DNA from: Cardinalis cardinalis
Lineage: Eukaryota > Chordata > Aves > Passeriformes > Cardinalidae
Assembly (NCBI GenBank): GCA_014549065.1
Contig: JACDOX010000018.1
Location: 7,796,151-7,860,150, forward strand
DNA length: 64,000 bases
Reading direction: 5' to 3'
Positions 11,908-23,325 of this stretch are shown piece by piece. How positions within the stretch are numbered: position 1 is the stretch's first letter; every line of letters starts with the position of its first letter. A program made the position numbers and the translations under genes. Below the pieces are notes generated by a model that worked only from the letters and a program-made list of their open reading frames with translations, searched no databases and was not told the origin of the DNA.

Positions 11908-12035
11908 ACATATTTTATGTTTACAGATTTAGTTAACTTTATATGCAGGCTATTGGATTTATGTCAAGATACCACATTTTTGCTTTTATTTTTTCTAAAC
12001 AGAAACTTGGGGGATTGATCAGTTCTATGCCTATA

Positions 12036-12240
12036 TCACAGAATTATAGAATCATGGAATGNTTTGAGTTTGAAGGGACCTTAAAGCTCACTGAGCTCCA
12101 ACTCCTCTACCATAGGCAGGGACGCTTTCCNCTAGACCAAGTTTCTCAGAGCCCCATCAACCTGGCCTTGAATACTTCCAGGGATGGGGTATCCACAACT
12201 CTGGACAACATGTTCCAGTGCCTCACCATACTTACAAAGA
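12036..12240 (-). mobile_element. CR1 LINE 3' fragment, minus strand
   Basis: The sequence starts with TCACAGAATTATAGAATCATGG and continues through CCATAGGCAGGGACGCTTTCC, CTCAGAGCCCCATCAACC and TTCCAGGGATGGGGTATCCA, the antisense of the CR1 3' untranslated region. Similarity ends near CTCACCATACTTACAAAG. The copy is about 200 bp and only 128 bp from the NUMT end, but nothing shows that the two insertions are linked. Confidence 0.93.
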
Positions 12241-12430
12241 CATCCACCACACTAAAAACACATTTATCCTGCACTATTTTACAAAAAATGTAAAAAAAAA
12301 AAAAAGTTTAAAATTTCAGTTTTGCAAGATGTAAGTCTTATACAATAGGGCATTTCTCTTCTGTCTTCATTTGTTTTCATCACTGCTTTGTTGCCTTTAA
12401 ATAGGTTAAAAAACCACTGTCATTAGTATT

Positions 12431-12457
12431 CATATGATATTTTTATCCTATCATATG
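12431..12457. repeat. 9-bp inverted repeat
   Basis: CATATGATA and TATCATATG pair perfectly across a 9-nt loop. It is a small hairpin in AT-rich DNA and is likely to be chance. Confidence 0.6.
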
Positions 12458-13566
12458 ATCCAGACTAGCATAGAAAATACTGTCTACCCAATTCTTACAG
12501 CTGGAATTACTCCAGGTTTCTTGAAATGTGAAATGATTTACCAACCAAGAATGACTGTCTCCAGAATTTTGTCGGGTAAATCATTCCCCAGGCTCTTTGG
12601 TTCTTCACTGTAAGCTNATCCTGTTTAGAAATAGTTGAAGTCTTAGTCTGATTTATGCAATGTTATTGGTGGTGTTTGCCAGTTTCTCTTCACATTTTAC
12701 AGACCCATCTTTGGCAAAATTGAGTGTTTGCAAAAATATATTTGACAAAATCAGTTACGGTAAACATCATGATCTGACAAAGAGCTGGCCGGCTTTGAAA
12801 GGTTTAAAGCCTCTGGATAGATACAAATAAGATAAGAAAAAGCAGACACATGTTAAATCACCCAACAGCAAAGGGGATACTTTATGGAAATGAACTTGCA
12901 AGATAATAATTTGAATTTGACAAGGTGATAATTAAAGTCCCTAGATAGACTCTTTCCACATCTGTATGCCTTTCAGTGAAGTTGGTTAGCATATTAACTA
13001 CAGTTGGAGAATGATAAAAAATATTCATGGGATGTTAAACTGCATATTGTTATTCATTTCAATTTGTATAATAAATGTAACAGAATGCAATGCATACAGT
13101 GTTACACAAGAGGTACTTGTTGACTTATTTTAAAGAACTCCGGTACCATACTAGGCTCTCAGATGCTAGTTTTATCTAGTGAAATTAAAAAGATTTAATA
13201 TTAATTAGTCTTTCTGGCCAGAACAACAAGGTGATAAATTTCTTTTGAATGTGAAACACCAAGGCCAAGAGTTTTTCAGTGCAGTATCTGGAAGTATTTT
13301 ACATTGTACTTACTGAATAATGACTATCAATAGGTACTTTTACTGGAAATACTTTAATAGCAACTGGCTTCATGGAAAAGCTTTGAAGCTTACATCTGTA
13401 ATAAAAGGTTTGTTGTTAACTGCTGATAGCTTTTTGGACCAACTTTAAACAAATAGTCCCAAAAAACTATTGGTAGATCATTGAAAAGCCAGTATTCTCT
13501 CCCATGGATTTACTGCATCAATGGGAAAGCATTCATATACTTCTATAAAAGACATAATTTCTTTTC

Positions 13567-13610
13567 AAAAAAAAAAAAAAAAAAGAAAAGAAAAAAAAAG
13601 GGAAGGAAAT
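13567..13610 (+). repeat. Poly(A)/homopurine tract
   Basis: A run of 18 A residues is followed by A-rich purine sequence with isolated G. The 61-codon open frame on the opposite strand (13533-13718) exists only because the complement encodes Phe/Ser. Confidence 0.85.
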
Positions 13611-15705
13611 TTTAAATATAAACATTATACATTTATGTTCCCTAGCCGATTCAGGTGTCATTTCCGTTTTACCTTCCGTTAAAAGTACATTTTTAAAGTA
13701 AGACCTCTGCTTTTCCACACTTAGGTGGAGTCATGTAATGGAGTGGTCTCAGGGTACTGGAATTGGATTCACTGCAGGTGAGACAGTGGAGGAATACATG
13801 TTGAGAAGCTCACCTAAGACATTCTGTCTGCAGATGGGTATTTGGACCCTTGGAGACAGATGAGGGCTGATCTGAAGTAAAACCACTCCATATTATCTCC
13901 CTGTCGTCATCAGGACCTTGTCACCAGCTGCTATGCTCTGCAAATCTATTCTATGGTTTACAATAACTGTTCCTGCAGGTGTAGTCTCTGCGTGATAGAT
14001 AAAAGTGGAGTGCACGCACATTAAAAAGTGGGAGCCTTCGGGTCTGGGGAATGACTGGCAGCACCAGCTGGAGAGAGAGGGAAACTTTCCACTTAAAGTA
14101 AAGATTTAGTGTGAAGAGCTCAAAACACTGAGAGAGCAAAGGACTATCAAGTCTGCCGTAGGAGTGATTGTCGTCTCTGAGTCACTGGAGTGAAAGACAT
14201 AAAAAACACTGTGATATCAAAGTGCTGTAAAAGCCTATATGACCAAAGNGAATGTGTTTAATGTTCTTTTATTTTTCCTTTTTTAATATACTATGTCCCT
14301 AAATGAAGGAGAATTTTGCATTGACATAGCTCTTCTCAAAAGTTGATGTTAGTCTGTCATCTTTTACAGTAGCAACATAATTATCATATAGCCAAGAATT
14401 TATGAATCATTTGCAATGCTACATGTTTTTGTTAGCATTTAATACTGTAACTTAACACATGGTATTCATATTCTGTGGAGTGACTTCCAAGCATCATGAT
14501 TTCCCCATTTAACTGTGCCAAAACTTATTTACAACTTGGAATATTTCCTTCTGACATTTTATTCTTCTTTTCCAGTCTTCNTATAATCATATCACTATCT
14601 TTAGAGATCATGGATGTCACAATTAGAAAAAAGGGCAATTTATTTTTGCAACTNGATAGATTTTCCTGCATCTCTCTTTTGCTTTTTGCTCCAAATCCTT
14701 CATTTAAAATAAAACAATGCAAAACATCAACTTCTGTAGCATGCTAAGTCAGTAGTTAGTGAAATACTAAATGACATTTAAGCTTGGTTTTGTCAAAGTT
14801 TCCAAAAACATAAAACACATGCAATACTTCTTGATCTTGACAGATTTAATTTCATGCAGTTTAAGAGCGTGGTTTTAAAATCTCCATGACTGAGAAAACA
14901 TCNATCTGATAATAGCTTTTTTTTCCCTGGTTAGCTGCTACACAATTGTCCCTGCAGGAGGCTATATAGATGCAGATTTTAAAGGGCTAAAATTCACAGG
15001 AAATAACTATTGTCTATTGCATTAACATCACAAAACATGCATTCATACATGCATTCATGTGTTCATATTTTTAAGGGAAATATATATATGTCAAGTCTAC
15101 CTCCCATCAGTAAAGTAACTTCAGTATTGTATGTTAAAAATTCAATATTAAGTTAATATACATACCCTATTAACATTGGATTTCTTTGGTCTCAGTTACA
15201 AAGATATAAATAAGGTCTCCTCCTTTATCTCAATTCAGTAATCACCACTCTACTTCCTAGCTCCTGAATTGCATTATACATTTAATTTCCAGCTGCTTCT
15301 AGTGTAGCTATAAACAGCTGAATTAAAGCTCTAATGCAGAGTTCCACTTTGTTAGAGAACATGCTTTTGCTTTCTTTACATGTACAATGTTTCTTTCAAA
15401 TAGTTTAAGATAGAGGATGCCATGTCCTAGTTTTAAACCATGTTATTATCATACAATACTTCATACAAAGCCAAAATTATTAGAAGGAAACATCTCAATT
15501 AATTAAAACAAACACATTTGTTATAAATTAAGAAAAATTTAACTAGTTCTCAGAGAATTTTGATTTTCAAGTTCTATGTTATCATTAAGTAAGAGAGAAA
15601 AATATTTTTNCAAATATCCCAGAGTAGAGAATATATTTTCCTGATATTGAAAATTACTAAAAGTCTTTACAACAATAACCAAAATGGTAGGTCACAGAGG
15701 GGAAT

Positions 15706-15732
15706 ATAAATAAACAAACAAATAAATAAATA
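15706..15732 (+). repeat. (AAAY)n microsatellite
   Basis: Interspersed units of TAAA and CAAA make a short tetranucleotide array. Confidence 0.85.
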
Positions 15733-15831
15733 GACACAGTGATATATTTTAATTGTAGATACCATGCAGAATATCATCTGGTGCAGTGTGACAAATCTGC
15801 CTTTTCTGGTTTTGCTGTTGTTGCCACTGTG

Positions 15832-15853
15832 TTAATGAGAGAGCTCTCATTAA
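15832..15853. repeat. 22-nt palindrome
   Basis: TTAATGAGAG and CTCTCATTAA are perfect inverted arms around a 2-nt centre (AG). The structure is short and unassociated with any element. Confidence 0.75.
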
Positions 15854-17210
15854 AATTGCAAAACTTAACACTTTCATTCACATTCAAAACTTATTCAACA
15901 TTGATAGGCAAGAGGTACCATTCAAATTTAAAATACTTTGCAAAATATTGACCCTTTCAAGGAAGGACATACCAATAAGATAGAAATCTTNTAGTTATGA
16001 AAAAATAAAAATTTAGTAAAAACAGAAAAAAAGTGTTAGAAGAGGAGAGAAACAAATTGAAAATATCTTTATGATAAGTAGAATTAGGCCACACACTTTC
16101 AAANAGACTCTGTTTAGGACCTTCTTGGTTCATCTAGAATTTTTGACCTTTCTCAATATACATTCTTGGCTTTGTGTTTTTGTTTGGGCACGGTAACTGG
16201 TTAATGTAGTCTTAAAATGATGGAGGTAAAAATAGTCTACAGCCCCTTAATGTTGTGTCTAGCAACCAGGAAGTCTTGTTTATTAGTTTTAAGAAACTGT
16301 AAATGAATATAAATTTCACCTAATGGTGGGAGAAATGATAAGACCCAGGCCTAAAAGCAAAGGCTAGTCCAAGTTGCATTAGTGGCTATTAATTACTGTA
16401 TACTTCAATTTGATCTCACAAATAAGTGAAAGTGACTAAAATTTTCCTTAATCTGAACCTCAGCTTGTAATGTTTGTAGTGCTGTCTGGGGGACACATTT
16501 AGATTAATGGGTTCAACAGTGAAGGTCAATAATAAGCCTGAGGGTCCACTGAAAATCCTGACAGTAACATTTGCCAGGTGTTTTCTGGACATGGCCTGCT
16601 ATCACTAACTGACCAGTAACCCACAGATAACAGGAACAGTCAGCCTTTCACCACAAAACCTTGCTTATTTGATAAGAAAACTGACATTTCAATCCTTTTG
16701 AATAGCACAATGTGCTCAGTGATTTCTGAGCACGGAATTGTATTTCTTTATATTTCATAAGTCCTGAAATGTATGGGACTGCTCTTACTTATGAGGGAAT
16801 CCATTTCAATGTGTGTGTGAATGCTTGTGCATATGTATGCGTGTCTGTCTCCCCATTTTTTGTCCCCAGCATGACGTCTCACTTAGTCTCAGTGGGACTA
16901 TTCTTGCTCTGAAGCATTCGTTCAGCAGGAGTGAAACAGCTTGCATCTACCCTTGGAGGGTTTGACTGAAAACAAGAAGAGAAAAAAGAAGCTTGACTTT
17001 CCATCCAGTGGTGCTCTGAGGAACAGAAAACTAGGTGTTGTTTATGAAATGGTAGGGGAAAAAAGCAAAAACTTAGGATTTGTGGAGAGTAGAAGTTGAA
17101 AGAGTATAAGGTCATCGTGTAACAGGAAACATTTCCCGTATAAGAACAGAAGCAATTCTGTGCTGTTTATTTATTTCTTTTTTTTTACCCCTGAAAATTT
17201 AAACTCCTAC

Positions 17211-17230
17211 TTTTTTTTTTTTTTTTTTTT
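17211..17230 (+). repeat. Poly(T) tract
   Basis: Twenty consecutive T residues. It could be the tail of a minus-strand retroposed copy, but no recognisable body lies to its right. Confidence 0.85.
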
Positions 17231-19840
17231 CATTCTTCTGACTTACTTCCCCATCATTCATCTGTTACACAGCTTACTTAAAGTACTGGCTTTGCATGGA
17301 GGGGGTTGGCACTTTAGATTGCCCTGAGGGGAAACCAGCAGAGTACAGTAATAGCATGCACAGCACTTTGGGTTTCTCTGAGCATATCAGGACTTTAAGA
17401 TGTAGAATTCAGAAGCAGGGGACTGTTGGTGAGAAAAGCAGTTGGATATAGTCAACTTGAGCTTCAAAGATAAATCATTCAAGAGCAAGGTCATTATAGC
17501 TATGCTGTGAATTTGGGGCCTCTCAGCCTCTTACTTGCCACCCCGCAGGAAGATGTTAAGAGAGATTAGAAGTTTCTAGCAGGATGAGGAAACAAAAAGA
17601 CTCACTATTCAGGGAAGCTCTGTGCAAACCCAGTTTGTCTTTTCCTTCCCAGTTGTGAGCTTGCAACCCTGATGTCTGCATTCCCCTCTGTCTCCCGTCA
17701 GTGACTGACCACTTTCAGCTGCAGCATCCAGGAATTCACTCATTTCTAGTGACTGAAATGTTCACTTTCTTCAGTAATCACTGAGGCAGGCTCAGCTGAC
17801 TGCTTCTGTATTCATGTGAATATTAACTCACCTGGAAAGCNTTTCTCTGGAGTTGGATGTGGGCTGTAATTAAAGAGTGTATTCAGAAGGAGCTAGCATT
17901 GTATTTTCAGCACTGAAGGTAGTCATAAGGGATGTGTACACAGAGAAAGAAAATAGATGAGCTAATAAGCCAGTAGCAAACGATCCACTTCAAAGCACTA
18001 TCTAAGTTATGACAGCCAGAGGCAAAAAATAGTGGGAGAGGGCTGTAAATCAGGGCTCTGCTTTGTAAAACACACTTCAGCCTGAGGGCCTATAGAAAGA
18101 CTCTAGTCCAGGGAGTGCAGACAGGGAAATAAGGCTGCATCGGTTTCTGAAAATGGGATAGAGCAAGCCTATTTTAGCTGAGGTAAGAAAAAGGTTTTGA
18201 AAATGTCAATAAACATAATCCACTGACAAATACCTGCTAAATAATTAATTTGCATCCCAACTGCTCAGGTTAAAAAACTTACGCTGAATGTGCCAGCATT
18301 AAAGTGAGAAGAAATTGCAAGCCTCTCACTGAGCAGTTAGATTTCCCTCAGAAGTTTCTGGAAAGTGCCTGCACTCGATGACAATCAAGCCTTAAAACGC
18401 AGATAAAGAATCTCACCAACTAAGTTTTACAGCATGTAGAGATAATATATCATTGACAATTAGGGAGTTTGAATTTTTTTCATCATATATTTTCCACTGA
18501 CAATGCTGATTTGCCCAACCTTATTTCATTATTTCTGTCAATTCTGAACATTAGGGATATAAGCTTGGAAAATTGTCAGTATTCCTTATTTTGACATTTT
18601 TATTGAAAGGATCAAGTTTAATAGTTCAAAATTATTTTGTTTGGCAATTAAACTAGTTACAACTGTAAAAGATTGGCATTTACTGAATCTTACTTTTTAA
18701 GGTTTTGGTCTTTTTCTGAATGTTAAAATGTTTTGTCTGAAGTATGGTTTGAGAAAGTCCTCACTGTGTTAAGCATAATTAGGGTCATTTTTTAAAAATA
18801 ACCCTTCTAATTCTCAAGCCATCATAACTCTGATCTCTGACAATATTTGTTTATAATACCTGAGTAAGAGCAAGTACCAGATGAAAAAATAACTTGAGTA
18901 ATAACTATTATATTAGTAGATCAGAGTTTCCTTTTTACTTCATTCATGTAAGTCTTATGGAAAGAGCAAAGTATTGCTTAAGAAAAGCAGTACAGTATCT
19001 GATTCCTTCTGATGCAAAATATGCAAGCCTTCGAACACATTCATGAGCACTCACCCAGCTCAACAATAATAGACTAGCTGTGCAAAAACTGTGTAAATAT
19101 AATTGGATTCTTTGGTTCAGATCCCAAGGCTTCACTCAATTTTGTTCAGTTGTTATTGAAACAAGCTCCTATTGAATGAAAAAAACATTTTATCATAGTT
19201 AAAATTTAACTGGGAACTCAGAATTTGACCTGCTTATAAGACTGTATGTGAAGTATTTCATGCAGTGCATGAGAAATTTTATGTGATAATCAATGCTGAC
19301 AAAAGTGCTATGAGACCAAAAATAGTCTGACCAAAACCTGATCATAGTTATCAGTGTCTGAAAAATACCTATTGACTTTTTTTTTTCTTTTCCGAAGTAC
19401 CTCTCTTTCCTTTCCGAAATACAGTTGTTTTCTGTGATTGATAAGTTCACTAGCTTTTAAGCTCATTCACATCCATTAGTTCTGCCTTTTCTCCTCCCTG
19501 TTGAAAATCAGGGCTGTCAGGCTGAAATGTTCTTGACAGACACAAATAGAGTCCCCAGGGGTAGCAAAAACCAGTCTGAATCAGTAAGAGATAGATAGAT
19601 TTTAATGCATTGCTTTGTTGACACTGGTCACTCTACTTACTTTACAGAAAATTATGACATAGAGGACAATTAAACAAATACTGTTTTTTAATGTCTTGCT
19701 AATTTTTTGTTGTTGTTGTTTTTGTGCAAAGCAATACATTTGAGATATTTTGAATAAAATTCATGGTGCAACAGTGAAACCTATATGTTGATCTTTTACA
19801 GATCCTTCACAGAATATTTCAGGTGTTGGGCATTTTCAGG

Positions 19841-20043
19841 CCTGATCCAAAGCCCATTAAGGTTAACAACACTAATCTCTTTTTTTACTTTAATGAGCTT
19901 TGGGTCATATCCAGTATGTGAGCAGCAGTCATCCATGAGCTATTTAAACTTGCAGAATGTATGATCCCATGTTACAGAACCAAGATCAGTTCTGGCTCTG
20001 CTGAAGCTTATGGGAGTTTTGAAGCCTTCCAGACCAGGATTTT
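19841..20043. repeat. Probable ancient amniote repeat remnants
   Basis: The left part is a degenerate inverted repeat: TGATCCAAAGCCCATTAAGGT (19843-19863) and the complement of 19887-19907 match at 18 of 21 positions. CCTGATCCAAAGCCCATT followed by its complement is a pattern I associate with old palindromic repeats common in turtles and crocodilians. About 85 bp further on, 19992-20043 contains CTGCTGAAGCTTATGGGAG, TTTTG and ACCAGGATTT, resembling the motif of the same repeat group. The assignment is from memory of the motif and not from a search. Confidence 0.5.
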
Positions 20044-20322
20044 NAACTTATCTTTGGGATATAAGAGCAAGCAGAGCTTTGGAGGAAAACTAATCTGAAG
20101 TTACAACAGAATTATTGTTTATTTGAGTGTCTTATGTGTGGTTAAGCTCAGAGTAATTGTCTATTTCCATATGTCTTCTACATAAAAGGAGCAACTTACT
20201 CTCATGTAGGAGTATGCACAGTTCATTTAGTAAAGAATTGCATNTTTTTTAATTTTTAATGGGTCACCATTTCTAATAATTTCCTTAAGAATTCAATTTT
20301 TTTTTCAATGCTAGCATATGTA

Positions 20323-20363
20323 TAATTTCTCCCATTGCAAGAACACTGTAGTGGGAGAAATTA
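20323..20363. repeat. 12-bp hairpin
   Basis: TAATTTCTCCCA at 20323-20334 and TGGGAGAAATTA at 20352-20363 pair perfectly across a 17-nt loop. Confidence 0.75.
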
Positions 20364-21709
20364 CAAAACAAAGTGTGAAAATACTAATGATTGTGATGAA
20401 GAACTGTTTCTATTTTCTCTTCAATATGCGGATTTAACACATTGACTGATCATAATGAAGAAGTCCAAAGGTACAAGAAGTTTGAGAAAGGTGACAAGTG
20501 TGCCCATTACNTTATTCATTCCAACAGTATCTTTATCCCCTGCCCACTCAGCAGTTGGAGTTGCAGTCTGAAAGGCTAGCTGCTGGTTTAACAAGTTTTC
20601 TAGGCTCAGCTGCTTTGTCTTAGCCATGGCTTGGGGAAAATGGTGCCTGAAGAGGCGTAGGCTGTTAGCCAAGAGGGTTTCCAGATACTTTTGTGACATG
20701 GGTGATCTTCAGTGCTAATTGGGTTGTTGCTTTCTGACACCGTATGAGGTGGTTACTACAGGAGACAGCAGACGACTGGAATGAATATGTGAAAGATTAA
20801 GGGACATTAAATGCTACAGGAATTGGTTTTTNTTGTTGGTTGGTTGACGGATCATAAATACTGTGGTGGGAAAAATCACTCAGATACTTTACAGATATAC
20901 AGAAGATATATGTATATATATGTGTTTTCTTCTGTATGAAGAAAACCAATGCTGAGGACTCCACTCTNAATGAGAAAGGGCTAGTCTGACTTCTCCAATG
21001 TATTTTTTAAAGCCACCTAACTGTGATCTATTAGTACTTGACATACACTAACTGCCATCATCTTTATTAATACTATTGCTGTCTCTGCTGCAGTTGTCAT
21101 TATACTTGTCATTATTTTATAAAGTAAAATTGCTGTTTTCTGGTAACTGGATTGCCAAGACTAGGTCCCAGAGGATGCATGTAATCACATTTGTGGTCCT
21201 CAGTATGTGTGGTAGAGGAGAAAGGGGAAAAATTAGGGGANGATAGGCTATGTTTTCTAAAGTGTCCTCTCAGCATTTTACACCATTCAGAGGGAAGATT
21301 TCAGAGCAGATGGATTTCAGGTCAGCTGCAGGGTGGNAAGTTCTTTAGTATGTTTCGCTGCAAAAAATTATTTTGAAAAACTTCCTGAGATTTAAGCAGT
21401 ATCTGAAAAAGCATAAAGATNAATCATATAATGGTAAAACCTCCAATAAGTAGGATGCTAATAGTCACATGGTATTTTTNAAAAAATAAAATTATCTGAA
21501 AACCTTATGTTAGTTNATGTTTAGGAACTTTAATAAAAAANATTATTTTAAAGTTTACACTATTTTTATTGTTATTTTCTTATATTTCTCACATGAGTTG
21601 GAGCCTTAATAAAGTAAGATTAAGATTCCTAACACTGCGCTGGAGATTTTCTCACCAATGTCTGCATTTGTTTGTCTGTTNTTATTGCTAAACTAGTAGA
21701 TTACCTATG

Positions 21710-21737
21710 TGTCAGGAAATTAAAATATTTCCTGACA
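21710..21737. repeat. 11-bp hairpin
   Basis: TGTCAGGAAAT at 21710-21720 and ATTTCCTGACA at 21727-21737 pair perfectly across a 6-nt loop. Confidence 0.75.
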
Positions 21738-22773
21738 TATTTANTAGGTATTAAATATCTTGGGCAATGATTAAATAATACTGAACATTATATTTTTTAC
21801 AAAATCCTTACTCTTTGACTGAGTTTTAGGAGTAGAGTTGGGATAAAGANAGGCATCTTAGTACCTAGTGAGGGGTAGTTACACATTAGGTTGTTTTCCA
21901 TAACTATTTCTTCCATTGGCTTCCNGGAGACAAAATTTGTTTTGCATCTCTGAGTGAGAAAAGCTATATTAGCTAAAAAACCTTNTCCCAGTGAGAGATG
22001 TCAGAGAGAATTTAAAAATGGCCATCAGAATCAAACACATCCTGTTATCTATGATATTATCCCAGGATGATGCTTTACAATCCCTCCACCTTGACAGGAC
22101 CCTGATGCACAGAACAACAGGGAATNACACAGAGAAAGAAGAAATAAAATGACTGCCTCACATAATAATGTTTCTGTCTGCTTTGTAAGGTGACTGGTTT
22201 GATGGAGTCAAATTTCTGCAAATATTCCTCTTGAAAATGAAAGAAGTCTGCAGAGAAGACACAAAAGTGAATGACACTGCCCAGCACTTACCAGACTTGT
22301 GACTACTGCAGGACACCCCTACATCTCTCAAAGTACTTTATGCCATGTAGTATGTCTGTGTCTTCTGTGTTTAACATAAAAAAATATTGAAAAATTTATT
22401 TTGCTTTTACAGAAAGCTTGGATTAANGTAATGTTGTGGTTGAAAGAAGGTGAAGAACATAATTCTGAAGTACCTGGTTAGAAATAAAAATAAAGGTGGA
22501 AATATTATTATGTCTAATGTCTGTNTTGCTACTTCCCCTTCTTCATTAACTTTCTTACTGCTGCATATTTCTTCATAATCCCCACTGACCAATAGCTTCT
22601 TTCCATACTAAAAGGGTTAGGATAGTTATCACATGGACAAATACACTGTGACAAAATGGCCAAACACAGAGACATAAAGCATGACTAAGAGCAGNGAATG
22701 GTGAATAAGCAAGCACAATGAATCACAAAATTTTCATCACTGTGTCTTGATTCAGTCAAAGAGCCAAAGAGAG

Positions 22774-23325
22774 AGATCCCAAGCACAAATACAGACTGGA
22801 GATAAAACGGATTGAGAGCAGCCCTGAGGAGAGGGAATTTAAGAACTTAGAGGATTTGGTTAAGGAGAAGGTCAACATCAGACAGCAATGTGCACTTGCA
22901 GCCCAGAAAGACAAACATATCCTGGGCTGCATCAAAAGCAGCATGGCCAGCAGGGCAAGGGAAGGGATTCTGTGCCTTTCTACTCCTCTCATGAGACCCC
23001 ATCTGATTACTGCTCTGGGGACCCCAACATAAGACCAATGTGGACTTGTTGAAATAAGTTTAGAGGAGAGTGATGAAGCACCTCTCCTATGAGGACAGGC
23101 TGANAGAGTTGGGGTTGTTTAACATGGAGAAGCAAAGGCTTTGTTGGAGACCTTATAACAATGTTCTATCACCTGCAGGGGGCTTACAGAACAGAACATG
23201 TTGGATGGGACGTTGAGCAACATGGTCTAGCAGAAGATGTCCCTGCCCAAGGAAGTTGGAACTAGATAATGTTCCCTTCCAACCCAAATCATTCTATAAT
23301 TCCATAATTCTATGATTTTATGTTT
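22774..23325 (+). mobile_element. CR1 LINE, plus strand, internally deleted
   Basis: This is the only CR1 in the window on the plus strand. It starts in the C-terminal part of ORF2, passes through the conserved GTGCACTTGCAGCCCAGAAAG and CATCCTGGGCTGCATCAAAAG-type blocks, then ACCTCTCCTATGAGGACAGGC and GAGACCTTATAACAATG. It ends with TTCCCTTCCAACCCAAATCATTC and ATTCTATGATTTTATG, the CR1 3' terminus. Between about 23190 and 23205 the usual segment between the GGGGGCTTACA motif and the TTGGATGGGA motif is missing, so the copy carries a deletion. It is 5'-truncated. Confidence 0.93.
22775..23032 (+). pseudogene. CR1 ORF2 C-terminal remnant (plus strand)
   Basis: A frame of 85 codons before TAA is open and reads like the end of the CR1 reverse-transcriptase protein. 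Landmarks are D-P-K-H-K-Y, E-S-S-P-E-E-R, the Q-Q-C-A-L-A-A-Q-K stretch, I-L-G-C-I-K-S-S, A-S-R-A-R-E-G-I-L and then M-R-P-H-L. The catalytic RT core and the endonuclease lie upstream in a full element and are absent. The TAA at 23030-23032 comes before the normal end of the conserved tail, so the protein is broken as well as truncated. Confidence 0.87.

Larger units (their letters stand above)
11528..11908 (+). other. NUMT: ND4 3' end + tRNA-His/Ser/Leu
   Basis: About 380 bp of mitochondrial DNA is inserted in the nuclear sequence. It carries, in order, the last ~59 codons of ND4, tRNA-His, tRNA-Ser(AGY) and tRNA-Leu(CUN), the normal vertebrate mitochondrial order on one strand. All three anticodons are visible (GTG, GCT, TAG). 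The right junction falls at the 3' end of tRNA-Leu: the following sequence is AT-rich DNA and not the start of ND5. The left junction lies within ND4 around 11528. The ND4 frame is still open and the tRNA-Leu acceptor stem still pairs perfectly, so the transfer looks moderate in age. It is not functional in the nucleus: the gene is partial and uses the mitochondrial code. Confidence 0.93.
12241..22773. other. AT-rich unique DNA, no gene recognised
   Basis: No coding gene or young transposon was recognised in about 10.5 kb. It contains simple repeats, small hairpins and probable ancient amniote repeat remnants at 19.84-20.04 kb. Around 18.18-18.44 kb the sequence is less AT-rich and holds an octamer-type motif. 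Around 13.74-14.16 kb it is also more complex but unidentified. Single Ns are unusually dense from 20.04 to 22.70 kb. Confidence 0.65.

Noticed and set aside
20421..20699. 92-codon minus-strand frame that looks superficially protein-like
   Set aside because: It is of mixed composition but has no recognised motif, no clear splice or promoter context and an undetermined codon. Random frames of this length are expected in 64 kb.
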